DNA of 6,267 bases from Rhodobiaceae bacterium (lineage in GTDB: Bacteria; Pseudomonadota; Alphaproteobacteria; Parvibaculales; Parvibaculaceae): contig NVSO02000137.1 of the NCBI GenBank assembly GCA_002401305.2, positions 1 to 6,267 on the forward strand. Reading direction: 5' to 3'. A program made the position numbers and the translations under genes. Shown here one piece after another: positions 1 through 6,267 of this stretch. The number at the start of each line of letters is the position of its first letter. The first letter of the stretch is position 1. The notes below the pieces were generated by a model. It saw only the letters and a list, made by a program, of their open reading frames with translations. It had not been told where the DNA came from and did no database searches.

Positions 1-308
1 CCAGGTTTGCGGGCGCCAATAGCATCTGCAAGCGACCCAAAGAAAGGGCTGAGGAGGGCGATAACGATGCCCGCAATGGCTTGAATGTAACCCCAATTGG
101 CTTGCCCTTGGATCGGGTCGCCAACAACAACAGAACTGAAATAGGGTGCGAATACGAAAATATTGATGAGGATGAAGTAAGGATTGATGGCCCAATCATA
201 TATGGCCCAGCCAAACATGGCAGCACGACCAGCTGGTTTGCCCCCTGATACAGTTAGATGGCCTCCGGGTTGTTCATGAGTAATTTCTTCCTCAAACGTA
301 CTCGACAT
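1..308 (-). CDS. MFS transporter, UMF1/Atg22-like, N-terminal part
   Basis: This is the first 102 codons of an inner-membrane permease; the gene runs off the left edge of the window. The frame is open from the ATG at 308 to the edge. A GGAGG Shine-Dalgarno sequence (complement of 315-319) lies 6 nt before that ATG and fixes the start. After about 28 polar residues comes the segment FGWAIYDWAINPYF, the tryptophan-rich start of the first membrane helix typical of the UMF1 (YxiO/Atg22-like) branch of the major facilitator superfamily. A second hydrophobic helix (IQAIAGIVIALLSPFFG) follows and ends in GSLADAIGARKP, which matches MFS motif A in the loop between helices 2 and 3. Members of this branch are usually over 400 residues, so about three quarters of the gene lies outside. 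The substrate cannot be read from this part; fungal Atg22 exports amino acids from the vacuole, but bacterial members are largely uncharacterised. It is divergent from the thioesterase gene. The superfamily call is firm and the subfamily call is good. Confidence 0.88.
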   Translation of the reverse strand, partial: MSSTFEEEITHEQPGGHLTVSGGKPAGRAAMFGWAIYDWAINPYFILINIFVFAPYFSSVVVGDPIQGQANWGYIQAIAGIVIALLSPFFGSLADAIGARKP

Positions 309-383
309 TCAGTTCCTCCATTGGCCAGCTTGGGCTGTTGTTTTCTGCAACTTGGCCCGATAAATGAATTACTTCAACTAAAA

Positions 384-414
384 TTGACGGTCCGTCATGA
401 TTTTCCGCTATAAG
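384..414 (+). promoter_or_regulatory. Possible sigma70-type promoter for the thioesterase gene
   Basis: TTGACG at 384-389 matches five of six bases of the -35 consensus, and TATAAG at 409-414 matches five of six of the -10 consensus. The spacer is 19 bp, longer than the ideal 17, which suggests a weak promoter or one helped by a regulator. The palindrome at 385-397 covers the -35 element. Transcription would begin near 420 and leave a leader of about 80 nt before the ATG at 500. Confidence 0.35.
385..397. promoter_or_regulatory. 13-bp palindromic operator, TetR-type, in divergent promoter region
   Basis: The sequence TGACGG-T-CCGTCA is a perfect inverted repeat of two 6-bp arms around one central base. 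It lies between the divergent transporter (start 308) and thioesterase (start 500) genes. The TGAC-N-G-N-C-N-GTCA layout is like operators bound by many TetR-family repressors, which often control nearby transport or acyl-CoA genes. It overlaps the -35 element of the promoter proposed for the thioesterase, so binding there would block that promoter. No TetR-family gene is in the window; it could lie beyond the left edge or elsewhere. The palindrome is seen directly; the regulator family is inferred. Confidence 0.5.
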
Positions 415-499
415 GAAGTTTCACGGATCAACTTTTCCAGAGCTACATCAGTACCACACAGCTTTGATCCCAATATTTACAAAAATAAGTCAGTTGAAA

Positions 500-1321
500 A
501 TGTCAGACACGCTTCCCCCCCAAAACCTCTTCTCCCTTACCCCCACTCACAATCCCAACAGATGGTACATGCCTGTTACGAGCGCGGGCAGCGTCGGCCC
601 TGCCGATCGTCAATTTATGTTTGGGGGCGTGGGTCTTGCCAGCGCCATTACTGCAATGGAGCTGACGTGTGGCCGGAAAACCGTATGGGCAACAGCCCAA
701 TACCTCTCCTATGCACGGCCCGGTGAAACCTTAGATTTAGATGTGATTGTGCCGGTCTCTGGGAAATACAACACCCAAGCCCGCGTGATCGGCCATATTG
801 CAGACCGTGAAATCATCACCGTCAACGCCGCTTTGGGGAGCCGTCCCAGTGACGTGTCGGCCCAATGGGCGATCATGCCAGACGTGCCCCGCCCCCTCGA
901 GTGCGAAGAGATGATCCACTGGCGCAGTGACGGCGACAATTTGCATGATCATATCGAAAGCCGTTTGGTTAAGGGACGCTATGGCCCAGACCGGGTCAAC
1001 GCGGGATTGAGTGAAGATGGCCACGTGCTGATGTGGTGCCGCATGAAGGATGGCCTGCCAATCAATTCTGGGGCGGTCGCTATTATGGCGGACTTTGTAC
1101 CCTCAGCGATTGGCAATGCGATTGGACGCAACGCGGGTGGCAACAGTTTGGACAATACCATTCGGTTCAGAGAAGTTGTCGAAACCGAATGGGTTCTCTG
1201 CGACATCAAAATCCACTCAGTGCACAATGGTTTTTCCCACGGGCGCATGCATTTGTTTGCAGAGGATGGAACGCTGATGGCATCGGCCAGCCAATCCGTC
1301 ATTCTGCGTATTCACGACTAA
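500..1321 (+). CDS. TesB-like double-hotdog acyl-CoA thioesterase family protein
   Basis: A 273-residue cytoplasmic protein predicted to hydrolyse acyl-CoA thioesters to free acid and CoA. Two hotdog folds can be seen. The first (about residues 37-126) begins FMFGGVGLASAITAM and contains TAQYLSYARPGETLDLDVIV. The second (about 190-271) contains MADFVPSAIG, GGNSLDNTIRF, TEWVLCDIKIHSV and, near the C-terminus, AEDGTLMASASQS. The last is the family signature that carries a Gln (Q265) placed like the catalytic Gln of E. coli TesB. D198 in the second-domain helix is the likely counterpart of the TesB catalytic Asp; both assignments are by motif position only. I chose the ATG at 500 because homologues start close to this point; an in-frame TTG at 464 would add 12 residues with no family character. 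Neither start has a clear Shine-Dalgarno sequence. The length fits the family. The chain length of the substrate is unknown. The gene stands alone, divergent from the transporter and convergent with the kinase. Confidence 0.85.
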   Translation: MSDTLPPQNLFSLTPTHNPNRWYMPVTSAGSVGPADRQFMFGGVGLASAITAMELTCGRKTVWATAQYLSYARPGETLDLDVIVPVSGKYNTQARVIGHIADREIITVNAALGSRPSDVSAQWAIMPDVPRPLECEEMIHWRSDGDNLHDHIESRLVKGRYGPDRVNAGLSEDGHVLMWCRMKDGLPINSGAVAIMADFVPSAIGNAIGRNAGGNSLDNTIRFREVVETEWVLCDIKIHSVHNGFSHGRMHLFAEDGTLMASASQSVILRIHD

Positions 1322-1334
1322 TCCTGATATGCAA

Positions 1335-1372
1335 AAGCCAACCGCTCTCCCCTTAAAGAGAGCGATTGGCTT
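1335..1372. terminator. Bidirectional intrinsic terminator between convergent genes
   Basis: Two 15-nt arms (1335-1349 and 1358-1372) pair with a single C-A mismatch (1342/1365) around an 8-nt loop. The hairpin starts 13 nt after the thioesterase stop codon and lies 25 nt beyond the kinase stop codon. On the minus strand the stem runs into four consecutive T residues (complement of 1333-1336), so it suits the kinase transcript best. On the plus strand only a short TT follows, but the stem is strong enough to act there too. Confidence 0.8.
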
Positions 1373-1396
1373 GCGTATTAAAGACAGCGCTATGAC

Positions 1397-4300
1397 TTAA
1401 GCGTTGACGGCGAAAGTTCTGTAAACAGCAACGCTTTCTGCCACAAGTCCTTCAAAAGCGGGAAGGGCTTCACGCATGGTTTCAATGCTTGCATCTTCTT
1501 TTTCAAAATCCAAAGCAGCGCTGGCGACCAATTGAACAGCGCCATTGGCAGCTGCACCCCGGATCTGATGGGCTGCCATCTTGGCTTCGCTCTCATCCCC
1601 TTGGGAGATCGCCTGCTTGAGGGCTTGCAATATTTCAACCATATCATTGGACAGGCAATCGATGAGCTCTGCCGACGCTTCAGAACCAAGAGATTTTTGT
1701 AGCGAGGTTAAGCGCTCCATATCGATAAGCTCATCAAGCTTGTACTTCATGGTGGTAGGTCCTTTCGAAGGGGCAGGTTCAATCTGTGCAAGAGAAGGTT
1801 GAGCCTCAAGGGGGGCAAGCTCATTGAAATTTTTCTGGGCCGCATTCAATTGAATAGTGGCAAGAACAGTTTCCAGCGCGCCCCGTTCGATGGGCTTGGC
1901 GACATGTCCTTCCATGCCGGAGGCCAAATATTGTCTGATTTGTTCAGGGAAAACATTGGCCGAGAGAGCATAGATGGGTGTGTGGCAGTGGGGGGGCGCG
2001 AGTGCCTTAATTTCTCGCGTCGCGCTGACCCCGTCAAGAACGGGCATTTGCACATCCATAAAGATAAGGTCGAAGAGAGTTTCTTGGGCAGCTTCTACTG
2101 CCTCCAGACCATTGTTCACAATGGTAACGGTGCCGACAAGATCGCCGAGCATGCGCCGGATGAGAAGTTGGTTTGTCTTATTATCTTCTGCAACAAGCAC
2201 AGAGAGTTGGCGGGCCAAGGCAGGGTCGAGCTTAGTTTCGTTGATGGCTTCGACGGCCGGAGCAGTTGTCTCTCGACTTGGGATGCGGAACCAAAAGCAA
2301 CTCCCCTGACCCATAACACTGTCGACGCCAATTTCACCATCCATGAGGCCGATCAATTGTTTGCTGATCGCAAGGCCCAAACCAGAACCGCCGAAACGAC
2401 GTGTGATGGTTGCATCTGCTTGGTTGAAGCGACCAAAGAGGCTTTCTTTTGCTTCATCCGAGATGCCAATGCCACTGTCCTGAACGCTAATCATCAGAGA
2501 AAACGCGCCTGAAGAATTTGCCGAGATATCTGTCTCCGACACGTGCACTGTCACAGCAACGCCGCCTTTCTCGGTGAACTTGATGGCATTGCTGATGAGG
2601 TTAAACAGGATTTGACGTAGACGAGTGGGGTCCCCTTCCACCCATTGAGGCAGGGTGGGGGAAATTTCAGTCGTGAGAAAAATACCCTTCTCAGCGGCGC
2701 GGTCTGAGAACAAGCTCGTGACACCGTCGAGCAATTGATCAAGGTTGAAGCTCACCAACTCCATGTGCATTTGCCCGCTCTCCAATTTGGAAAAGTCCAA
2801 AATGTCATTCAGGATGGTCAGCAGCATTTCAGCAGAATCTCGGCAAACACGTACAAGGTTGCGTTGGTCGCGTTCCAAAGAAGACCCTTCCAATAGATTG
2901 AGCGTTCCCAAGACCCCATTCATCGGTGTACGGATCTCATGGCTCATATTGGCCAGGAAGTCAGATTTAGCTTGGTCAGAGGCGATCGCAGAGTTGCGAG
3001 CCTGTTCCGCCTCTTTCGCCACTTCTTGGGCATGCTCTTTACTGGAGATCAAGGCCTGTTCTTGCAATTTTCGACTGGTGATATTCTGGAGCACACCGAA
3101 TACCGATTGCACGACACCCCCATCATCAAGCTGAACGCGGCCCACGAAATGAACCCAAAGCTTCTGCCCGCTAGTGGTTGTGATGGGTGCCTCAATCGAC
3201 CATTCATTGCCCGTCTCTAGGGACGTTTGCCACAACGCTTCAATCTCTTCACGCGCCCCGTCATCAATAAAGGAGAAAGCATGCTCAAGTGAGGGCTGTG
3301 GGCCATCTGGATCCATCTCGAGAATTTCGAACAGGCCGGGGGTCCAGACCAATTCATCATTAGAAACATCAAAGGTCCAGCCGCCAACTTGAGCAACATG
3401 ACCCACTTCATTGAGAATGTTCTGCATCCGTGCGATGCTCTCATGCAGAAGCGTTTGTTGTGAAATATCGCGCGCGATGGCAACAAATTTGTGGATCTTG
3501 CCGGCATCATTGCGCAGTGCGTGAGAGGTTATATCAAGGATGAGCGCATCGCCTGACTTTGTAATTGTCTCGGCTTGTGCGGTGAATGGTTTGCCCGCCG
3601 TGACGACATTTGCCCACTGCTCGACAATACTTGAGCTGTCGTCAGAGCGATTGAGCAAAATGGAAGCGTCCAGGCCAATAGATTCTTCAAGTGTAAAGCC
3701 AGTGGTATTGGTAAAGGCTTCATTGGCCCACTCCAGCTTAAAGGACGTGTCAAACACCAAGGCAATGTCTTTTGAAGACTCTACAACCGAAGCCAGAAGT
3801 TGGCTTTCTTCTTTTGCGAGCTTGAGCGACCTCATCTGAGAACCCAATTGCTGCACGGTAGGGCGGAAGACAAAGAAAGCCTCAAGGATCAGCGCAAGTA
3901 ACATGGCGCCAAGAATGGCTTCCTCAACAGTCTCTGCCTGTTGAATTTCTTGCCTATGCTCTCTCTCAAACAAATCCACAAGCGTGCCGAGGGACAGCAA
4001 AAGCTTTTCACTGCCTTCATACATGTGCTGAAGGTCGCCTTTTCGGCGTTTCGCGCCAGCTGGCGCTGCTAAGAAGATGCGCGCCGTAAACAGAAAATCG
4101 GTCAGCTCGCCGGACAGCGGCTTCGCGCCTCGATAGTAATGTGTGTAAATTTCTTCCGCCAACGGGTCGGAACGCTTCAGTGAGGAGATGTGGCCTGATA
4201 GGTCGCGGCTTGCAGTGGTCATCATTTCCACTGTCAATTCTAGGTCTTGGAGCGCTTGGGTGTGTTTTGCACCGCTAGGCAACAGAATGGCGCGTTCGCC

Positions 4301-4483
4301 CAAAAGGACAATACGTTGTGAGAGTGTGCGTTGGTGTGCAGTCACATTGACCAAATAGGTGTTGTCACTCTGGGAGGCGAGGGCATTGCGGGCGACAAAA
4401 TAGGAGCTAATGGCAAGACACGCGAGGGCGAGCAAGGCCGCTGTGTAGATCCAAACAAGGTGTTTGCGTACAAATTTTTCCAT
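1397..4483 (-). CDS. Membrane-bound hybrid histidine kinase (PilJ/NIT-like sensor, 2 PAS, HisKA, HATPase, REC, Hpt)
   Basis: A 1028-residue sensor kinase with a whole phosphorelay in one chain. Membrane helix 1 is at about 11-30 and helix 2 at about 189-206. The region between carries NVTAHQRTLSQRI (46-58), resembling the PilJ/NarX-type helical sensor motif with its usual AGRQR altered to TAHQR. Two PAS domains follow: 227-341, then 350-470, which has the GGWTFD start of PAS_3-type domains. A helical linker (472-505) leads to HisKA with the phospho-accepting H515 in SHEIRTP. The HATPase domain shows N632 (N box), DSGIGIS at 669-675, LFGRF at 682-686 and GGSGLGLAIS at 698-707. The receiver domain has E765/D766, phospho-acceptor D810, S841 in place of the common Thr, and K863. 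The C-terminal Hpt domain has H972 in HQIRG, with Arg where Lys is usual. All catalytic residues are present, so it should be active. Phosphate should pass H515 to D810 to H972 and then to an external response regulator not found here. The ATG at 4483 lies just before the first membrane helix; upstream AGGG is a weak ribosome site. The signal is unknown. Confidence 0.95.
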   Translation of the reverse strand: MEKFVRKHLVWIYTAALLALACLAISSYFVARNALASQSDNTYLVNVTAHQRTLSQRIVLLGERAILLPSGAKHTQALQDLELTVEMMTTASRDLSGHISSLKRSDPLAEEIYTHYYRGAKPLSGELTDFLFTARIFLAAPAGAKRRKGDLQHMYEGSEKLLLSLGTLVDLFEREHRQEIQQAETVEEAILGAMLLALILEAFFVFRPTVQQLGSQMRSLKLAKEESQLLASVVESSKDIALVFDTSFKLEWANEAFTNTTGFTLEESIGLDASILLNRSDDSSSIVEQWANVVTAGKPFTAQAETITKSGDALILDITSHALRNDAGKIHKFVAIARDISQQTLLHESIARMQNILNEVGHVAQVGGWTFDVSNDELVWTPGLFEILEMDPDGPQPSLEHAFSFIDDGAREEIEALWQTSLETGNEWSIEAPITTTSGQKLWVHFVGRVQLDDGGVVQSVFGVLQNITSRKLQEQALISSKEHAQEVAKEAEQARNSAIASDQAKSDFLANMSHEIRTPMNGVLGTLNLLEGSSLERDQRNLVRVCRDSAEMLLTILNDILDFSKLESGQMHMELVSFNLDQLLDGVTSLFSDRAAEKGIFLTTEISPTLPQWVEGDPTRLRQILFNLISNAIKFTEKGGVAVTVHVSETDISANSSGAFSLMISVQDSGIGISDEAKESLFGRFNQADATITRRFGGSGLGLAISKQLIGLMDGEIGVDSVMGQGSCFWFRIPSRETTAPAVEAINETKLDPALARQLSVLVAEDNKTNQLLIRRMLGDLVGTVTIVNNGLEAVEAAQETLFDLIFMDVQMPVLDGVSATREIKALAPPHCHTPIYALSANVFPEQIRQYLASGMEGHVAKPIERGALETVLATIQLNAAQKNFNELAPLEAQPSLAQIEPAPSKGPTTMKYKLDELIDMERLTSLQKSLGSEASAELIDCLSNDMVEILQALKQAISQGDESEAKMAAHQIRGAAANGAVQLVASAALDFEKEDASIETMREALPAFEGLVAESVAVYRTFAVNA

Positions 4484-4618
4484 TACACGGTGCCCTGCGA
4501 TACTTCATTTAACTACGGAAACTGAACTAACACTCATACTCTCACCTTAGCTCATCCTGGCGTGTAAAGACGAATTAAAGGTAAAGGGAACGCTACTTTT
4601 TATAATACAGAATATCTA

Positions 4619-4634
4619 GCAGGCGATGGCCTGC
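4619..4634. repeat. Short perfect inverted repeat (6-bp arms, 4-nt loop)
   Basis: GCAGGC-GATG-GCCTGC forms a tight 6-bp GC-rich stem. Neither side has a T run, so it is not a standard intrinsic terminator. It lies 136 bp upstream of the kinase start and could sit in a long leader or be a protein-binding site. Function is unknown. Confidence 0.45.
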
Positions 4635-4687
4635 CTTCTATCAGAGGGCGGCGTGTGCAAGTTTCGTTGAAATTTCCGTGCAAACTG

Positions 4688-4720
4688 TCGGGGCCGCCAC
4701 AGTCGCTCAGCGGCCACCGA
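4688..4720. repeat. GC-rich hairpin, 10-bp stem with one bulged A
   Basis: Positions 4688-4697 pair with 4710-4720, with A4716 bulged, around a 12-nt loop (4698-4709). The core arms GGCCGC and GCGGCC are perfect. The hairpin contrasts with the AT-rich sequence to its right. No U tract follows on either strand, so a Rho-independent terminator is unlikely. It may be part of a structured leader or small RNA, or a chance inverted repeat. A competing pairing, ACTGT with ACAGT (4684-4688 with 4699-4703), exists. Confidence 0.4.
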
Positions 4721-5032
4721 AAGTATTAGGAACTTTCCCACAGCTTGACATCGAGCTTAGGTATATTTGAGTAGTTATAAGTATATATTCAGCTGGTTGC
4801 TGTATAGGTTTTCCAGAATTTCCTACCGAATTTTCGGCAGACTTTAGCGCTTTTGATCCGTAATCAGATGAAATATGTGTTTTATAATATTTGTTTAACG
4901 AGAAACCATTAAGTTGTTACTTAAGATATTAAATTTGTACTTCAGGTTTTAATTTCAAGTGCCGGGCGGCGAGTTGGATCGCAAAAATATGCAGCCCAAA
5001 GTGGTTTAATTTCCAACGTGGTGGGGAAAGAC

Positions 5033-6267
5033 ATGACAGACAGTAGATCTCAGCGAAAGAATGCAATTGGTGGTAAGAAGGCAGGCACATCTGAGATGCG
5101 TGCAATGTTGGCCGCTCTCGACAAATCACAGGCCGTTATTGAGTTTGACCTAGATGGCACCATTCGGACAGCGAATGAAAACTTCCTAGGAGTGATGGAA
5201 TATTCGCTAGACGAAATCGTCGGCCAACATCACCGTCTATTTGTTTCCTCTGATTTTGCTCAATCTAAGGAGTATAGAGATTTCTGGGATGAACTGCGTC
5301 AGGGCGTTTTTCAAACTGCCGAATATTTGCGCATCGGGAAGGGCGGGAAAGAGGTTTGGATTCAAGCAACCTACAATCCGATCCGGAACAAAAAGGGTGA
5401 GCCCTTCAAAGTGGTCAAATATGCGACCGACATCACAGATGTAAAAATGCACAATGCCGATTTTGAAGGTCAAATTGATGCGATCGGGAAATCTCAAGCG
5501 GTCATCCATTTTGACTTGAATGGCATTATTCTCGACGCGAACGAAAATTTTCTAGCCACGCTAGGTTACGAGCTTGATGAAATTAAGGGTGAACATCACC
5601 GGAAATTTGTCGAACATGAATATGGACAATCTCAAGAATACACCGATTTTTGGCAAGCGCTAGGCAGGGGCGAGTTCCAAGCGGCTGAATATAAGCGGAT
5701 TGGTAAAGGCGGCAAGGAAGTTTGGATCCAAGCTTCCTACAATCCAATTTACGACCCCATGGGCCGGCCCTTTAAAGTCGTGAAATATGCGACCGACATC
5801 ACCAAACAGGTAAATGATCGCCTGGAAAATAAACGCATTGGTGATATTGTTGACAAAAACCTAGAAAAAATTGTGGCCACTGTTTCGAATGCCAGTTCCA
5901 GTGCATCGGTGGCGGCTGATGTATCGGCTCAGACCGCAACGTCGGTGGCAACCGTTGCCGGGGCTGCAGAAGAGTTTCGCAAATCAGTTGAAGAAATTGC
6001 ACAGACAACAACCGTGTCGCGTGATGCGGTTCGGCGCGCACTCGATGAAACCAAATCAGCGGATCAATCTACCGAAGCATTGGCAAAAGCAACTCAGTCC
6101 ATGAACTCCATTGTTGAGATGATCAACAATATTGCGAGCCAAATTCATCTTCTTGCGCTCAATGCAACCATTGAAGCGGCACGGGCCGGTGAAGCAGGCA
6201 AAGGCTTTGCCGTAGTCGCGACAGAAGTGAAAACACTTGCGGACCAAGTGGCGTCTGCCACCGAAAG
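5033..6267 (+). CDS. Soluble methyl-accepting chemotaxis protein, PAS-PAS-MCP signalling domain, C-terminus beyond window
   Basis: The frame is open from the ATG at 5033 to the right edge (411 full codons). There is no membrane helix or signal peptide, so this is a cytoplasmic chemoreceptor expected to form CheA/CheW signalling arrays. Two PAS domains with PAC-type ends lie at 31-135 and 153-257. Each has ANENFL, a His-His-Arg (66-68, 188-190), [13 protein letters not shown] and KYATDIT. The coiled-coil signalling domain starts near 265. AEEFRKS around E313/E314 is a likely methylation region, and residues 370-404 form the conserved hairpin tip that contacts CheA/CheW ([19 protein letters not shown]). 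The architecture matches Aer/BdlA-like receptors, whose PAS domains sense redox state or oxygen through FAD or haem in studied cases; a cofactor here is inferred only. GGGGAAAG ends 3 nt before the ATG and supports the start. It is divergent from the hybrid kinase. The missing part should be the rest of the signalling coiled coil. Confidence 0.93.
   Translation, partial: MTDSRSQRKNAIGGKKAGTSEMRAMLAALDKSQAVIEFDLDGTIRTANENFLGVMEYSLDEIVGQHHRLFVSSDFAQSKEYRDFWDELRQGVFQTAEYLRIGKGGKEVWIQATYNPIRNKKGEPFKVVKYATDITDVKMHNADFEGQIDAIGKSQAVIHFDLNGIILDANENFLATLGYELDEIKGEHHRKFVEHEYGQSQEYTDFWQALGRGEFQAAEYKRIGKGGKEVWIQASYNPIYDPMGRPFKVVKYATDITKQVNDRLENKRIGDIVDKNLEKIVATVSNASSSASVAADVSAQTATSVATVAGAAEEFRKSVEEIAQTTTVSRDAVRRALDETKSADQSTEALAKATQSMNSIVEMINNIASQIHLLALNATIEAARAGEAGKGFAVVATEVKTLADQVASATE
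5123..5437 (+). repeat. PAS domain repeat, copy 1 (within chemoreceptor)
   Basis: Encodes residues 31-135 of the chemoreceptor. It aligns without gaps to copy 2 (5489-5803), with 72 of 105 residues identical by hand count (about 69%). At DNA level the copies share an exact 20-bp block at 5417-5436 and 5783-5802, 366 bp apart. The two copies clearly arose by in-frame duplication. Confidence 0.9.
5489..5803 (+). repeat. PAS domain repeat, copy 2 (within chemoreceptor)
   Basis: Encodes residues 153-257, the second PAS copy. Most differences from copy 1 lie in the middle loop after HHR (residues 191-200 here) and in the helix facing the ligand pocket. The outer strands [13 protein letters not shown] and [12 protein letters not shown] are unchanged. 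This suggests the structural and signal-output surfaces are kept while ligand contacts may differ. Confidence 0.9.

Larger units (their letters stand above)
4484..5032. other. Divergent intergenic region with no supported gene
   Basis: 549 bp between the start codons of the kinase (leftward) and the chemoreceptor (rightward). I find no protein-coding frame with family character and no tRNA or riboswitch I recognise. The right part (about 4755-4960) is AT-rich with several TTAA words and is the likely promoter region of the chemoreceptor, but no -35/-10 pair stands out. The middle (4610-4740) is richer in GC and holds inverted repeats at 4619-4634, 4688-4720 and 4719-4737; another, CCGAA-TT-TTCGG, is at 4826-4837. 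An isolated TATAAT is at 4601-4606 and an isolated TTGACA at 4745-4750, neither with a partner element at proper spacing. The receptor start is preceded by GGGGAAAG, a fair ribosome site. Confidence 0.6.

Noticed and set aside
397..726. Plus-strand frame overlapping the start of the thioesterase
   Set aside because: Out of frame with a well-supported gene, low-complexity basic translation, no ribosome site; a shadow.
1799..2512. Plus-strand 237-codon open frame opposite the kinase
   Set aside because: It lies fully antisense to the HATPase and receiver part of a clearly real kinase, shows no family character, and its codons mirror the conserved motifs of the kinase strand.
4601..4606. Perfect TATAAT as a promoter
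   Set aside because: No -35-like hexamer at 16-18 bp upstream, and no gene begins within 400 bp downstream on that strand.
4745..4750. Perfect TTGACA as a -35 element
   Set aside because: The nearest TATA-like hexamers are 11 or about 25 bp away, so spacing does not suit sigma70.
4894..4932. Possible CtrA-binding site (TTAA repeats)
   Set aside because: The TTAA words are spaced by 10, 8 and 4 nt, not the 7 nt of the TTAA-N7-TTAA consensus; in AT-rich DNA such words arise by chance.
4929..5129. Minus-strand 66-codon frame in the intergenic region running into the chemoreceptor start
   Set aside because: About half of it is antisense to the chemoreceptor gene, and the protein has no recognisable pattern or ribosome site.
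5237..5509. Minus-strand 90-codon frame opposite the chemoreceptor PAS domain
   Set aside because: Antisense shadow of a conserved PAS-coding region with no independent support.

Overview
The window looks like ordinary chromosome from an alphaproteobacterium of mid GC content. The main clue is the chemoreceptor hairpin-tip wording ([19 protein letters not shown]) and its PAS domains, which are typical of Rhodospirillales, Kordiimonadales and their relatives. The genus cannot be named from this sequence. There is no sign of mobile elements, CRISPR, rRNA or tRNA.

Layout. (1) Positions 1-308, minus strand: the N-terminal 102 residues of an MFS permease of the UMF1/Atg22-like type, cut by the window edge. 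(2) Positions 309-499: a divergent intergenic region with a perfect 13-bp palindrome of TetR-operator type (385-397) overlapping a possible promoter for the rightward gene. (3) Positions 500-1321, plus strand: a double-hotdog (TesB-like) acyl-CoA thioesterase. (4) Positions 1322-1396: a short convergent gap almost filled by a strong hairpin that probably ends transcription from both sides. (5) Positions 1397-4483, minus strand: a 1028-residue membrane-bound hybrid histidine kinase with a PilJ/NIT-like extracytoplasmic region, two PAS domains, HisKA, HATPase, receiver and Hpt. (6) Positions 4484-5032: a 549-bp divergent intergenic region with no supported gene, AT-rich at its right end, with several inverted repeats. 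(7) Positions 5033-6267, plus strand: a soluble chemoreceptor (PAS-PAS-MCP signalling domain), open at the right edge.

How the parts may work together. The left pair (transporter and thioesterase) is divergent and could share one operator, which would fit substrate-responsive control of an acyl-CoA or lipid-related function. The right pair (hybrid kinase and cytoplasmic double-PAS receptor) is also divergent. Both are signal-input proteins, and their PAS domains suggest redox, oxygen or small-ligand sensing that feeds a phosphorelay and a chemotaxis-type CheA pathway respectively. No DNA-binding or diguanylate cyclase output gene is inside the window, so the downstream target of the kinase is unknown. 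I see no convincing undescribed system. The most useful points are the operator palindrome, the structured intergenic region and the tandem PAS duplication in the chemoreceptor.
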